From contig CAMPDV010000149.1 of NCBI GenBank assembly GCA_946699065.1, forward strand, positions 558,001 to 622,000: a stretch of 64,000 bases of DNA, written 5' to 3'. The DNA comes from Loxodes magnus. Its lineage: Eukaryota > Ciliophora > Karyorelictea > Loxodida > Loxodidae. Made by a program: the position numbers and the translations under genes. This document shows positions 37,601 to 49,247 of the stretch, piece after piece. Within the stretch, counting starts at the first letter, position 1; the number at the start of each line of letters is the position of its first letter. The notes below the pieces were generated by a model. It made no database searches. It worked only from the letters and a program-made list of their open reading frames with translations, and was not told where the DNA came from.

Positions 37601-39842
37601 TCAAAGCTATCTAAGAGTCTTCGCTACAGGTCAATCATAATCTTATATCTGTCTTTTTTATTTGATCTATTGTTTATTTTATTTAAATGTCTATATCTTC
37701 TTCCATGGCAATGACTCCTTCAAAGTGTAGATCATGCTCTATCCACTCAACGAGTTCCTGTAGTCTTTGATATTAATGCTAAATGGCTTCTTTTGATATA
37801 ACATACATTTTCTAAAAATGCTAAAGCTCTTTGCTGCTTAAATATTTGCTGGCATAGCAGATGTTCTAACAACCTTTTTAATAGAAGCTTTCAATCCTTT
37901 CTTAAATACTTAAATTGAAATCCTTACAAATTTTCGAAATGGATTAGACGCTTCCTTTGCTAATTAAAATAGCTTTATCCTTCACCTTGAAATTTTCGGC
38001 ATTATTAATAAATTATTAAGTTTCTCCCTAGGTTTAAAAGCATTTGATAGCTTCAAAAGTATCTTCATCTACTTCTTAAACAATAATAGACATTCTTTTT
38101 CTCTCTTCAGTGAATTCGTTTATTGCAATGATCTAAAAGTATTGATATTCTCCTAAAACTTTTATTTTGCATATATCAAAATCATTATATTTAAGCTTAA
38201 ATCCAAACTTTTTTACTGTTTATATTATAGCTAACTCTTCAGATTGAGTTTCATTATAAAAATTTTCTGTGCTTTTTGTAAAAAGGAGAGTGTGACAGAT
38301 TGTCATGAATATAAAGAATTTTTGCATCTTTTTGTTTGTTTTTAAATCTTGCTTAATAATTAGCTCCAAAAAATCTGTCTTTTAAGGAGATTCTCAAAAT
38401 GAAGTAATAGTTTTTTCTATAGCTGGAAATACTTTTTATGTTTTAGATTTATGCTTCAAAGCCTCAGCATCCACTAAAAACTAGTTATTTTACTCAACGG
38501 CAGAAAATTAGCTTTTAGAATCTTCAAAAATTTAACTTTAAGAAGTGAATCTTAAATGGCTTGCTTATTTGTATACTTTGTCTTAGAAAACACAACCTTT
38601 GAATTTCATTGAGTTAGAAGTGATTAGAGCAGATCTATCTATCAGTGCATATTCTATTTTCCCCAAATCTTCTAAAACATTGGTGTTGTTTATTTTAGTG
38701 ATTTTTGTTTTGTTACCTTCTTTCATGAGATGGAGATCTTCATCAAGAGTGATTTATTTCTTAAAGAAAATTTTAAGAATATCGTATATAAAATACAAAG
38801 TAATAGGAAACATATTAAAATACTTCCTTAAGAACTGAAAGAACTCCATTGGATTTCTCATAGAATTGTCTGTAAAATATTTTTCGGTTTTTTTATTAGT
38901 GTCACATCATATTATCATCAGCATGAAACTTAAAGCTGCGAAAAATAGGTTTAAAATTATAGCAAATAGAGTTATCTTATTCAAATGCTTCTCAATGATT
39001 CCTTTCTTAACTTCCTTTCTTATGTTGTAAAGTATTTTAGTATCCTTTCCTGTAAAAACTGAAAGTCCAATTATTCAATCTGTATTTCTTAGAATTTGTT
39101 CTCTGAAAATAAAGTTTGACTAGGTGATTTGGATTAAATTTGGAAAGCCTTGGATTTTAAAAGATCCACTCAAGTTAATATTTTCATTAATGTCATTAAT
39201 CTTAATTACTGAATTATTAAGCTTTTAGAGATTTATTTCAAAAGATTCTCCTTCTTATTAAAATATTAGAGACTATGCATGTGAAACTGCATTTCCAATT
39301 TTTATTTTATTCAATCCATAATAAAGTTAAGAATCAATAAAGCATTATCCTAAATCTGAAGTAGCTAAAATAATCATATCACAAGGAGACTACTCATCAA
39401 TCTAGAGGCAAACAAACTAGCCAACTTAGATATCTTTCCATTTAACTTGCTTTAGCTAATTATTCAGAAATATGTTAGTATTCTAGTTATTTATTCGATC
39501 AATATATTTTTTTTGCTAAGTATAGCTATTTATATCCATTACTAGATGAACAAAGCTTGAAGAAATCAAACAGAAAATGCAAAGTATCAAAGATTCATAA
39601 ATTTAATTAGAAATAGCGCTGCTGATCATATTGATTAGAACAATCATTAAAACTCAAATGTTTCCTAACCTCGAAAGTTAAAAAAGTAGATTTTTAATAA
39701 CTAACTAGTAAAATCTATGATGTTTAAGTTCATTGGATATGTACACATTTTAAGTACTCAATTTATCATCAATAACTATTGCCCTGCTTCTAAAGTCTTT
39801 GGTTTACATTGTACTAGCCTGCTTATTAAACTTCTATGACAT
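31671..39842 (-). CDS. Guanylyl cyclase fused to a P4-ATPase-like domain
   Basis: A single 8.2-kb open frame encodes about 2,723 residues, with every segment I checked in phase and no intron. Residues ~1-1350 resemble a P4-type ATPase with spans at both ends, and ~1350-2723 have the mammalian adenylyl-cyclase layout: spans, cyclase domain, linker, spans, cyclase domain. This fusion is known from ciliates and apicomplexans, where it makes cGMP. In the first cyclase domain I see VIFCDIYNFDD (~1594), KIETVGKTYMA (Glu1634, guanine-type) and LVGDSVNTASRM (~1715). In the second I see MFADIVGFTNFS (~2496) and HMGDIIGG (~2598). The metal-binding Asp pair and the Asn/Arg transition-state residues thus sit in different domains, in the inverted order described for ciliate enzymes. 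The ATPase half has lost its hallmarks: DKTGT reads DRSAL (Asp402), GDGxND reads GSGSSD (~1021-1026), and DGETN reads YYGLN (~175). The start at 39842 is tentative; the stop is UGA 31671-31673. Confidence 0.93.
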
Positions 39843-41165
39843 TTATCTTTATAATAACGAAGAAGTAATTTAATAATTTTAGGCTTTCTTCTTTAAATTT
39901 AAGTTGCAAAATTAATATTTGTTTTTGAAATTTCAATAACAAATATCCAAGTCCAAGTTCTTAGCTCTAAATGAAAATTTTACTATTTTATGAATTAACA
40001 TTAGCTTTCTTTTTAGTTTTTTCTTATTTTAAACATCTTATCACATAATCAAATCTAACTAGTATCAATTTCTTGTATTTATTCCTACTAAGGAAAGAAT
40101 GAAGACTCAAATGGAATAGATAGTAGCAGAATGCTGGATGACTTATAATTATAGTATGAATATTTGGCAATAATAATAAAGTTTAAGGATAAAATACTAA
40201 GAGACCATTCTTATCTTACCTATAACTCTAACTCTAACTCTTATTAATATGCATTTTTCTACTAATCTACATCTAACTTCCTATTGCTATTACTTCTAGC
40301 CATCTGAACAAAAAGCTTTTTTGATTTGTTTTAATAATTAAAATTAACTTGTAAGTAAGATTTGATAAAGTTATTGTAGGATTTTTAAGATAGACGAGCT
40401 AAACTCGATTACTAATTAAATATAGATAAAGAAAAAGATTCATTAGAATAATATTTAGTTAAAAGTCAATGAACTATAAAAGGATTATATAGTTTGCTTA
40501 GCTATCACGCTAAAGTTAAATATTTAATTAAAATAGCAAGCATTAATATAATCATTATAATCTTCTACAATTTCAAAACAAAAAGCCAAATAATTCTATA
40601 TTAATTTAAGGTATTAAAGAAGTAGCCAATTTTTTAATTTTATTCTATTAAATTCAAATAAACATCTTATCAATAAATTAATTAGTCTCACAAATAAAAA
40701 CTTTGCTTAACAAAAACTTAAAGGTATTATTAATTTTTAAGGAAAGACACTAGGTAATATTTGTTTTTAAGATTATCCTATTTTATTTATTTTGAGGATT
40801 ATTAAATGTAAAATTTTAAAGGAAATACATAATTTAAAGCAATAAATGAACTTATTTTCTAATTGGCTATGCAATGAATTATAGAAGTTATGATATTAAG
40901 AAAATTATGGTTTTAAATAATTGAAGGAATTAATATAAAATTGCACTAAAAATTGAAATAAAATGATTTTAAATAATTCTTAATGTAATTAATTATTTGC
41001 ATATTATAACTCTTTCAGATCAATTTCTTAGCAAAAATTTATATATTTCATAAGGAATTTCTTAATTTATGATAATTTATGGATTCCCTTCGTTAAATTT
41101 GGACAAAAAATAAAGATTGATGAATATAAATAGCTAGCTATAATTAAAAAAATTAATAACTAAGA
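39843..41165. other. Intergenic region upstream of the cyclase fusion
   Basis: About 1.3 kb holding the probable promoter of the cyclase gene. The first 200 bases upstream of the chosen start remain open in frame, so the true N terminus may lie further 5'. A short tandem (TAACTC repeated three times) occurs near 40223-40242. No other gene is recognised. Confidence 0.55.
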
Positions 41166-42043
41166 TCAATAATTATTTAATTTTAACTTTTCTTTTGAAT
41201 TTGTTATGTAAATATCGAAAGAAGGTAAGAGTTTATTTTTGCCAAGAAACTAGAAGTCATTATGCGAGTTTCTATTGCTTATCAAAGGAATAAAATCTGA
41301 AGTTTATTTTAGAATGTTGTATGATAGAATTCTTCTATGGCCAAGTGCTTACTTCGAAGGCGATTTTTTAATGCTAGCAAAGCTTTCAGGATCGGAAATT
41401 TTGGTTTAAATATCTTTGTTTGAGAGTAAAAATTATGGGGAATTGCACTCTGATTTAAACTTTTTGGTATTAATCACCGGAAAATGTTCCTTTTTCTATA
41501 AATTTTGCTTCTCATTAATATTGCTCAAGTTTTTAATAAAGTTTTCTACCTTTTCCTTTATTTTGACTTATCCCTATTGTATCCTTATATTTAAGCTCTT
41601 TAATTTTTCATATTTCTAAAATACTAATAAAATTGTTACTGTTTCTGATGAACTTTAAATCTCGAATTGTTTAAAGAATTCATCTTGCATTTATAGAATA
41701 TTAGTTAAGTCCGATTTTTGAGCTTTTCTCTGTTTCTTTTTTCTATTAGTTCCTTTCTTATGCGTGCTTTTTCTTTACAAGTTATCACAAGTAAATATGT
41801 CTTCAAATAGGTTAATAGGCTTCTAATCTTACCTAATTGAATAAAAAATTACGTTAAGGATGGTAAAATCTTGCTAAGTTGATTTTCATTAAACAAATTG
41901 CTTTGTGAAAATGATTTTGGCAACTTTTTTCCTTTCTCAGATTCATTTTTCAAGATATACTTCTTAGTATTTTTTTAAGTTCTCAAATAATCATCCTAAG
42001 AATTGAATTTTACTGTCTTATAATTTAACTTATCCGCATTCAT
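41166..42043 (-). CDS. Unrecognised basic protein
   Basis: A 285-residue product after one 20-nt intron, from ATG 42043 (MNADKLNYKTVKFNSQDD) to UGA 41166-41168. It is rich in Lys, Asn, Ser and Gln. A strongly basic patch after the intron (KSTHKKGTNRKKKQRKAQK) looks like a nuclear localisation or nucleic-acid-binding segment. A mixed-charge stretch that could form a coiled coil follows (near KYEKLKSLNIRI). No membrane span or known domain is visible. The intron (41833-41852) moves the frame so that FEDIFTCDNLQRKS follows LPSLTQDQKP. The function is unknown. Confidence 0.68.
41833..41852 (-). other. 20-nt intron
   Basis: GTAATTTTTTATTCAATTAG on the minus strand, phase 2. Its removal links two frames that are each open and protein-like on either side. 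Confidence 0.7.
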
Positions 42044-42160
42044 TATATAATAAGGATAGAAGCTGTTAATTTTTATTATTTTAAAGCTAAAATATAGCCT
42101 TAATTAATAAAACAGTGTGCATTCAAATTTATTAGTTACCTTTACTCAGTGATTACTTAT

Positions 42161-43000
42161 TCATAACTAAATCTAAATTACTAAGATTACTAATTTCTTA
42201 TATTAGTGCCTTAATTTCTCACCCTATTCAATTTTTAATATATATGAGTATTTATTTACTAAAGATTGGAAAGAAGCTACTAGAAGTTTTAGTTGTAAGC
42301 AATTATATTTAACCTGAGCTTCATAAAGCTAAGCTTTTCTAGACTTACACTATTATTTATCATAATAGCTTTTAACTTCTAAATAGCATAATATTAATTA
42401 AAGTCTTTTAAGCAGACTTGGTTATTAGTAAGCAGTTTAAATGTAAAATTAGAGATAAGTAGTATAATTAATTAGCAACTAAATCTTATTTGTTTTACGT
42501 AATTTTAAACTTAAAAAGTGTTCAATACAAGCGTTTAAGTGGAAAGAGTACTTTTTATAGTAAGTTAACACGTTTAAATTCGTAAAGGAGTAATTAAAAG
42601 CAAATTTTTTATAAATATCTTTATAGGATATATACATATTCTTACAATGGGATGCCAATGCTTCTATTCCTTCTACAAAGAAGAAAGAATAAATCAGACT
42701 CAAAAGAATAATATCAAGTGCTAGTCTAAAAAAATATTGCAGATAAGAAATTAATCTACTATCGCTTCTTTTGGAGAACTAGAATAATAAAAGATAGAAA
42801 GAAGTGATACCCCCATAGGTTAATCCGCGAGATAAAAATTAAGTAAGGAGATAAAATGCCCTGAAGATTCTTCCAGTTTTGACTTTTAAGATAGTTTAAG
42901 ATCTGATTGTATAATAGGAGAGTAAAGCTTTATTGAAAGATTAGAATATTTTGCTCGAAAAGAGTAAAATAAAACATAGAGAGGAGAGTAATTTTGAGAT
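42161..43000 (-). CDS. Possible multi-pass membrane protein, incomplete model
   Basis: The minus strand keeps one open frame with raised GC between about 43000 and 42480. It contains RIFRAFYLLTQFLSRGLTYG, GITSFYLLLFQFSKRSD, LALDIILLSLIYSFFFVEGI and SYKDIYKKFAFNYSF, suggesting two to three membrane spans. No in-frame ATG was found at its 5' end, so a first exon or a short intron is missing from the model. The in-frame UGA at 42161-42163 is far into AT-rich text, so the real end may be nearer 42479. An overlapping frame with an ATG near 42970 is also open and cannot be excluded. The family is not recognised. Confidence 0.35.
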
Positions 43001-43633
43001 AAAATTTTGTTTTTATTAATAATAATCTTATAAGTAGAGTATTTCCCTTTGCTGAATAATCAAATATCTATTAAATCTAATATTAAATTAAAGGATCTTG
43101 TAACTTAATAACTAAATTTAATTAAAAATCTAATCTAAGTTCTTTATTAATTTACTTCTACTTATCTACCCAAATTTTATTAAAGTAGTCTGGATTTAGC
43201 AATAATAATATAACAGATAACTTAAATTACTAAAGACAATCAACAAATTTATATTATATTTACAGAGGTATTTTCAATTTTTATAAATTGGGAGATAAAT
43301 CTAATTAAAATTGAAAGTAAGTATTTGATAGCCTCCAGATTATTGCTAATATTATAAAATGCTATTTCAATACTCTTTTAATTATAAATCATTTGCAAAA
43401 TTATTTAGCTTCTTTGCCACAACATCACAAATCATATTAAAAACTTCAAAAACACAAGAAATTAGATAATTTATTAATTGACTTTGTACTCAATTTGAAA
43501 TTTAGAAAAAACTAAATCTAGATGTCTCCATTAATTTAATTGAGACTTGGAAAAATAAATAATTTATAGAATCAACTAAACTAAAAAGTTAGAAGCTGCT
43601 TTAATAATAGTTATAACTTAAAAGCTTTATTTA

Positions 43634-44323
43634 ATGGGTTTGTCTTAGAAAGAAGAAAGTCTTACATAAGTAGAAAATAACTTTAGTTATATTTAATAAA
43701 TTAATTAATCAGCAGAAACAAAAGAAGCTTTAATAGCTTTTATTACCTTAAGATATATTAATAGCTATTGTAAAATAAAAAAGAAGTTTAATTTCCTAAT
43801 TCACTTATATAAGAATAAATACTCTAAATCACTAAATTTTATAAATTTAATACATTTGGCTTTAGGTAGAAGAAATAAACAGCTTATTTTAAAAAATTGA
43901 ATAAACTACTATGTTTACTTATATAAGCATTAGATAACTTATTAATATGCTTTTGGTTTGATAAATAAATAATCATTGATATGAACATTAGATGCTTTAG
44001 AATATTTCAAATTTTAAGTGTTAGCTTTAGTTTAGCTCATTGAACTATTTTCAATTATTTAGATTTTAAGAGTAAATTTTTAAATTTCTAAAGCTTACAA
44101 AAATAAGGATATTATATTAATATTTATAGAAAATGCTTTACCAAAAGGAGTTTCTATCCCTTTATCATTACAAAAAGCATTTTTTTATTTTAAATTTGCT
44201 ATTTAGAATTTATTTACTTCATAGATTCTTTTACCTCAATACTAAATAAGAGTGAATGCAATTTATCTAGAGTTATGTTGATAACTGGGTAATGATGTAT
44301 TTATAAATAATAAAAGAGAATGA
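43634..44323 (+). CDS. Open frame of uncertain reality
   Basis: 229 codons from ATG (MGLSQKEESLTQVENNFSY) to UGA 44321-44323, with stretches such as SAETKEALIAFITLRYIN and NALPKGVSIPLSLQKAF that look more protein-like than random text. The base composition, however, is as AT-rich as intergenic DNA, and with a single stop codon frames of this length can occur by chance. It precedes the coiled-coil gene on the same strand by 65 nt. No domain is recognised. Confidence 0.3.
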
Positions 44324-44388
44324 AAGGATTAATAAATAAGAAGGGAAAGTAGGAAAATAGTAATTAAATTTAGTAAAATAAATTATTA

Positions 44389-47340
44389 ATGAGAAGATAA
44401 AGAAATACTAGTGGAGAGTTTTTTATTACATAAAAGAATTAAAAATATCACAATAAATCTTATGTAGCCTCTCCCGAAAATAAATCTGAATTGCAAAACA
44501 AAACAAAGACGAATTCCATTGGAGATGCAAAAAATATAAAGCATTTTCTAATGACCCAAATTAGTGAAAAGTAATTTTTGTGAGAAATTATAATTGAAGA
44601 AAGAAAAGCATTATAAGTGTAGCTTTGTGTAATCAGAAAAGAATATGACTCAAATAAAATGTAGATTCAGGATTAATTAAAAGTATATAGAGATTAGCAA
44701 GGAAAATTAGTAAATTTAATAGCTTTGGAGCAGTCATTCAGAAAAAAAACAGAGGAATTAGAAAATTAAATCTCTGTACTATAGATTAAATTAGATGAAT
44801 ATAAGTATAAATTAGAAGAAGAGGAATATTATTCAGAAATATTAGAAAATATGCATTAAAGACTCTTTCATATCAAAACTGTTTTCCTTAATTAAAAAAT
44901 TCAAATCTTGAACAAGTTTGACTAAATGCAAAACAAAAAGTCATCTTTAATCGAACTTAAAAACAAATAGTTTGAACAATTTAAAATTACGGAATAAAAG
45001 GCTTAAGTAACAGAAAATTAATTGTTTATATAAGAGCTGGATAAAAACAGATTGATAAGTAACCTTAAGCTTAACATGAAAATAAGAAAGTTGAATAAAG
45101 TTAAAAGTGATCAAAACATTTAATAGCAAAAGTAAATTGCTACAAATGCTATATCTGAAGCAAAAAGTTTTGATAGTTCGCAGATGCACAGAACGTTTCT
45201 AGTAAATTAATTCTGAACTTACTGGATTTAAAATAGAAATTTTAAGTTTAATAAAAAACATGAAGCTCTTTTTGAGTTATATTAGGAATTAAAATATAAG
45301 ACAGACATCAAAAATCCTTAGATGTTCTCCTAAATTTGATTTAACAAGGAAAAGCAAATAAAATTTTTATAGTAATAAATAAAAAATTCGGAATTTAGAT
45401 TAGAAAACACTAAAAAAAAGTATGAATAAATGCTTCAACTGAAAAAGTTGGCTTAGATATCAAAGTTAGATCCCAAAGAAGAAAGCAGGTATTATGAATA
45501 ATTAGAATAAACATACATACAAAAATGCAATAACTTAAATTCTCTTAATGATAGAATTAAATTGGTAGAGCATATGTTTAATAAAATAACATAGTGGGGG
45601 AATTAAAACATCATTAGGTTATGCAAATTTCTTTAATTATCGGAATAATAGTATATTAATAAAGGCTTAAGTGCAGAAAATATTGGGAATGATGATTAGC
45701 AACTATGAAATTTATTTTGTAATCTATTTTCTTTAATTAAGAATCTTTAGAAATAATTACCCAAAAATAGCGATCTGAGGGATGAAGAATATAAAATGAG
45801 AAAAAAATTTAATTATAATGAAGTAAGTTTAACCTACAGTAAAGTTTTACAAAGGATCGCTATCTGAACGAATTATCAGAGTTTAGGGATCTGAAGCTGA
45901 AAAGATAAAATAAGATGAAAAAAAGTTGAGTGCACTTAATAAGGTGGAAGCAATAGAAAAAGTGGAGATTCTTGCAGCAAAATAAAATATAAAGCAGAAT
46001 GCTTTACTAGTAAGTAATCTAGTATAGTATGACAAATCTTTTCTAAGGAAGAATAGAAAATTTAAGAGAAATTTCTTTATTTAATTGTATGCTTAATTAT
46101 CAAAATTCCAATAATGATTAGCAATCTCTTAACGTTAATCTTTGTGATAAAGGAAACCTAAATAATTTAGGAATGTAAAATATGTGTTAATCTCACTTTT
46201 TAATTAAAAATGTAGATTAGTAATAATCTAATTAAGTTAAAGAGACAGATCAATGATATTCTAGATAAAGGTAATACTGACGAAATTATTCAAATATGAA
46301 AGAACTATAAAACTGAAGTAAGACAAGATTAAAAGCAGCTGTAAGGTGAAGAATAATAATATATTATAGAGAAATAGAAGAGACTTTGAAATCATAACAA
46401 ACCTTGCATTTCGAACTCTTTAGAAAATTATCATTTAGTCAAGAATTTAAATAATTAACTGGATATACAATATAAGATTCAAGTAATGCAAACTCAAATG
46501 GAAGAATAATAATTGAGGAATAAGTAAAGCTCAAGTAGATCTGGTGAAAACGAAAAAAGAGAAGAGTTTCTAAAAGTGAAGTAACCTTCTTCAGCAAGGA
46601 TTATTGAAAAAAGAGCTATCAATACATTCTAAATGAAAAGATCTTAAACCCCTGGAAGATTTAATGGAGATTTGAAATTAAGCCTTCACAACAGTAAAAT
46701 AACTTCATCTTCTCCTCCAAGTGAATCTTCGGATTTATGTGAACTAAGCAAAAAAGAATGATCAGTGCAATATAAAGAATAAATTGAAAGTAAGCATGGA
46801 TTTAAACTAGAAAAGAACAATATTTACTCATATGAATAGAAAGAAAAATGATAAAAATAGTATGAAAGCAATAACACTGAAAGCTTCAGATAGCGAATTA
46901 ATGATCAACTATCTCAATAATAAAATCATAAAACTTTTAATAAAACTCTGCAAAATAAGTAGAGCAATTATTAAAATAAGCCATATATAATTGAGGAAAC
47001 TAGATAATCTTAAAATTAATTATAGATATAGTCAAATAAATATAGCAATACTTTAGGAGTTTAAAATTAAGAATATTTAATAAGTAAAGAGAATGAAGAA
47101 TACTCGTAAATGGCTCAAAAGCTGAATATTTATCTTGAAAAATTAAGTTAAGAGGACTTCGAAAAACTTCCTGCAAGGTAATATTTTTTCTATAATAGAA
47201 GTTAGCAAAGCTATAACAAACTTATGACAAGTTTAATAAAAAAAAATTACCAAGAGGGACTGTCAACTCCTTCTTTTGATGCAATTTAACTTGTATGTAA
47301 TTAAATATTTAATATTTTTAATTAGGCAGAATAATTTTGA
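44389..47340 (+). CDS. Large coiled-coil protein
   Basis: About 960 residues from ATG 44389 to UGA 47338-47340. The N-terminal half is a long coiled coil (for example SFRKKTEELENQISVLQIKL and KYKLEEEEYYSEILENM), and the C-terminal half is polar, Ser/Gln/Asn-rich (SSSRSGENEKREEFLKV, KITSSSPPSESSDLCEL). At least three short introns are needed: 45823-45844 (22 nt, donor GTAAGT), one near 46010-46022 (13 nt by frame arithmetic, unusually short and unsure), and about 46211-46235 (25 nt). Their sum keeps the final UGA in frame. UGA is Trp at several internal positions. There is no membrane span. The layout suggests a cytoskeletal or basal-body scaffold, but I recognise no family. Confidence 0.72.
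45823..45844 (+). other. 22-nt intron of the coiled-coil gene
   Basis: GTAAGTTTAACCTACAGTAAAG. Its removal joins KKFNYNE to FYKGSLSERIIRV and continues into LNKVEAIEKVEILAAKQN. A shorter acceptor at the internal CAG (17 nt) leads to a poorer frame. Confidence 0.65.
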
Positions 47341-48941
47341 AAATTAGTCAAATAAACTAAAGGAAATTTTTATCTCTTTATCAACATTAAACTATTAAGA
47401 TACGTATTATGAAATCATTAATCAATTAGTGGCTATATGATAATGAAAGTTGGTTAAATAGAATTGAATATTAAAAGACATATTCATTAACTAAGCATTT
47501 AATTATCTTTATAAATTATATCATTAAATCAGTATTTAGTTCCTAAATCTTAAGTTCAATCACTATACAATTTTTTGCAATTTCTTATTTTGAGGATTCT
47601 TCCTTTAACTTTTAAATGCCTTTTAACCTTTATAACTTAAAGCTATATTACTTTTGATTAATAAGCATATAATATCTTAATATATAGTAAGCAATCTAAA
47701 TTAAGTAAATGCTTTATTTAGACAAAGATAAATCAATAAGTTCCTCTTAATATATGGTTATTATTTTAAATTTAAATTAGTAAAAATTAGATGTTTTCCC
47801 TTATGTGCTTAAAATAAATAATAAACCTTAAAAATCTTTACATTTAATTATATAGTCTACCTTATAAATAAGAAACTTAATTCAAATTATATGAATAACC
47901 AGCCAAGCTTCTCTTAGCAGAATCTAAATAATGTATAAGCAATGTGAAATAAAATAATATAGGTACTATTTGCTAGCACTAATAGCTATGCTTTATGTTT
48001 AAATAGCAAATTTTATTATTTCTACCATTTGTTATTATTTACTAGTGCCTATACATTTAATTTATATCATTCAAAATTAATCCTCTTCTAATAGGAGTCT
48101 TATATACTAGAAAAGTACTAACACATGAAAATAATTGCATATATAATAAGTAGATCTAACAAATGAAATAATTTTATATGAAATTAACTCTTTAAATACT
48201 CTTATCTTATGAGTATATGCTATATAGCTACTAGATATGATTATTATTATTAAACTAGCCTTAAATATAAAATTATTGATTTCCATTGAAACTTCTAATT
48301 ATATTATTTACATCCTATCTATTTAAAGGCTTAAGCATTAATACTTATTTAATTGAGAAATACATTTTAAAGTTAAGCTTATAAGACTATACATTTATTT
48401 CTTTATTAATAAATTAGATGCATTTAATTCAACTTAATGCTACTATTTAGAACTTGCCTAGGCTAATTAATTTAATTAGCAAGGACTTTTACTCTTTAAT
48501 AAAGTTTAATATAGGAATGAAAGAAAATAAAAAACTACGAAAGGCTAAAGAAGCAAGATTAGTGAGTTGTAAGTTTCTAAAGCATATTAATAACCTATAT
48601 GGAATGTGGTAAAAAGATATTAAATCATATTAAAGTATTAATCTTTTAATTTGCTTAAATCTTATTTTTAAAAGAATATTAGAATGCTAAGAGAATACAT
48701 AAGTGTTTAAAATAACGTCTTAATTCTTTATCTTCAATCTAGGCATTGTCTCTGCTTGATGAGAAAGAGATTAGTTACTTTTACTTCTCATAATAATTAA
48801 TAAAATTAAAAAAGAAAGGAAAAGCTAGCTTTTATTAAATTGAAACAGTAAAGAAACAAAAGACGATAAAAGATTAAGTTTATTTAGAAAGTAAGGAAGC
48901 TTTATTTAAGTTGTATATTTATTATATTTAAAAAATTTAAA
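47341..48941. other. Intergenic AT-rich region
   Basis: About 1.6 kb between two rightward genes. It should contain the promoter of the ubiquitin-like gene. A short frame at 47890-47946 (MNNQPSFSQQNLNNVQAM) is too small to call. No repeat or RNA gene was seen. Confidence 0.55.
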
Positions 48942-49247
48942 ATGGACATGAATTAACTAAAAGGTGGCCCTTCTTTCGAGGAGGAAGCCCAGGCAGTGAA
49001 AGGAGCTGAAATCGGACTTATTTTTTAACTCCCAGACTCCTCAACCTTCCCTCTTAAATTCACTAAAGGAGTAGACGTAAATTGGCTGAGATACTAAGTA
49101 GCTACTTATTTAAATGTCCCATTAGAAACATTGGAGCTAGAACTACAAGGAAAGAAAATGTTAGGTCCTTTAAGTTTAGAAGATTATCCTACAATATAGA
49201 ATGGAACTGTAATAGATGTAATTTTCAACGAGGATGAAGAATAGTGA
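48942..49247 (+). CDS. Small ubiquitin-like protein
   Basis: A 101-residue intronless protein (MDMNQLKGGPSFEEEAQAVK...) that looks like a free-standing ubiquitin-type beta-grasp domain. A strand (LIFQLPDSSTFPLKF) precedes a helix region (VNWLRYQVATYLNVPLETLE), then LELQGKKMLGPLSLEDYPTI and a final strand (NGTVIDVIF) before an acidic EDEEQ tail. That is the order and spacing of a Ubl, but the C terminus has no Gly-Gly, so it is not an obvious conjugated modifier. The local GC content is much higher than its flanks, which supports coding. The end is UAG-UGA: Gln, then stop at 49245-49247. The partner is unknown. Confidence 0.78.

Noticed and set aside
40223..40242. Telomere-like TAACTC repeats
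   Set aside because: Only three units, not the C4A2 or C4A4 type expected of ciliate telomeres, and not at a sequence end.
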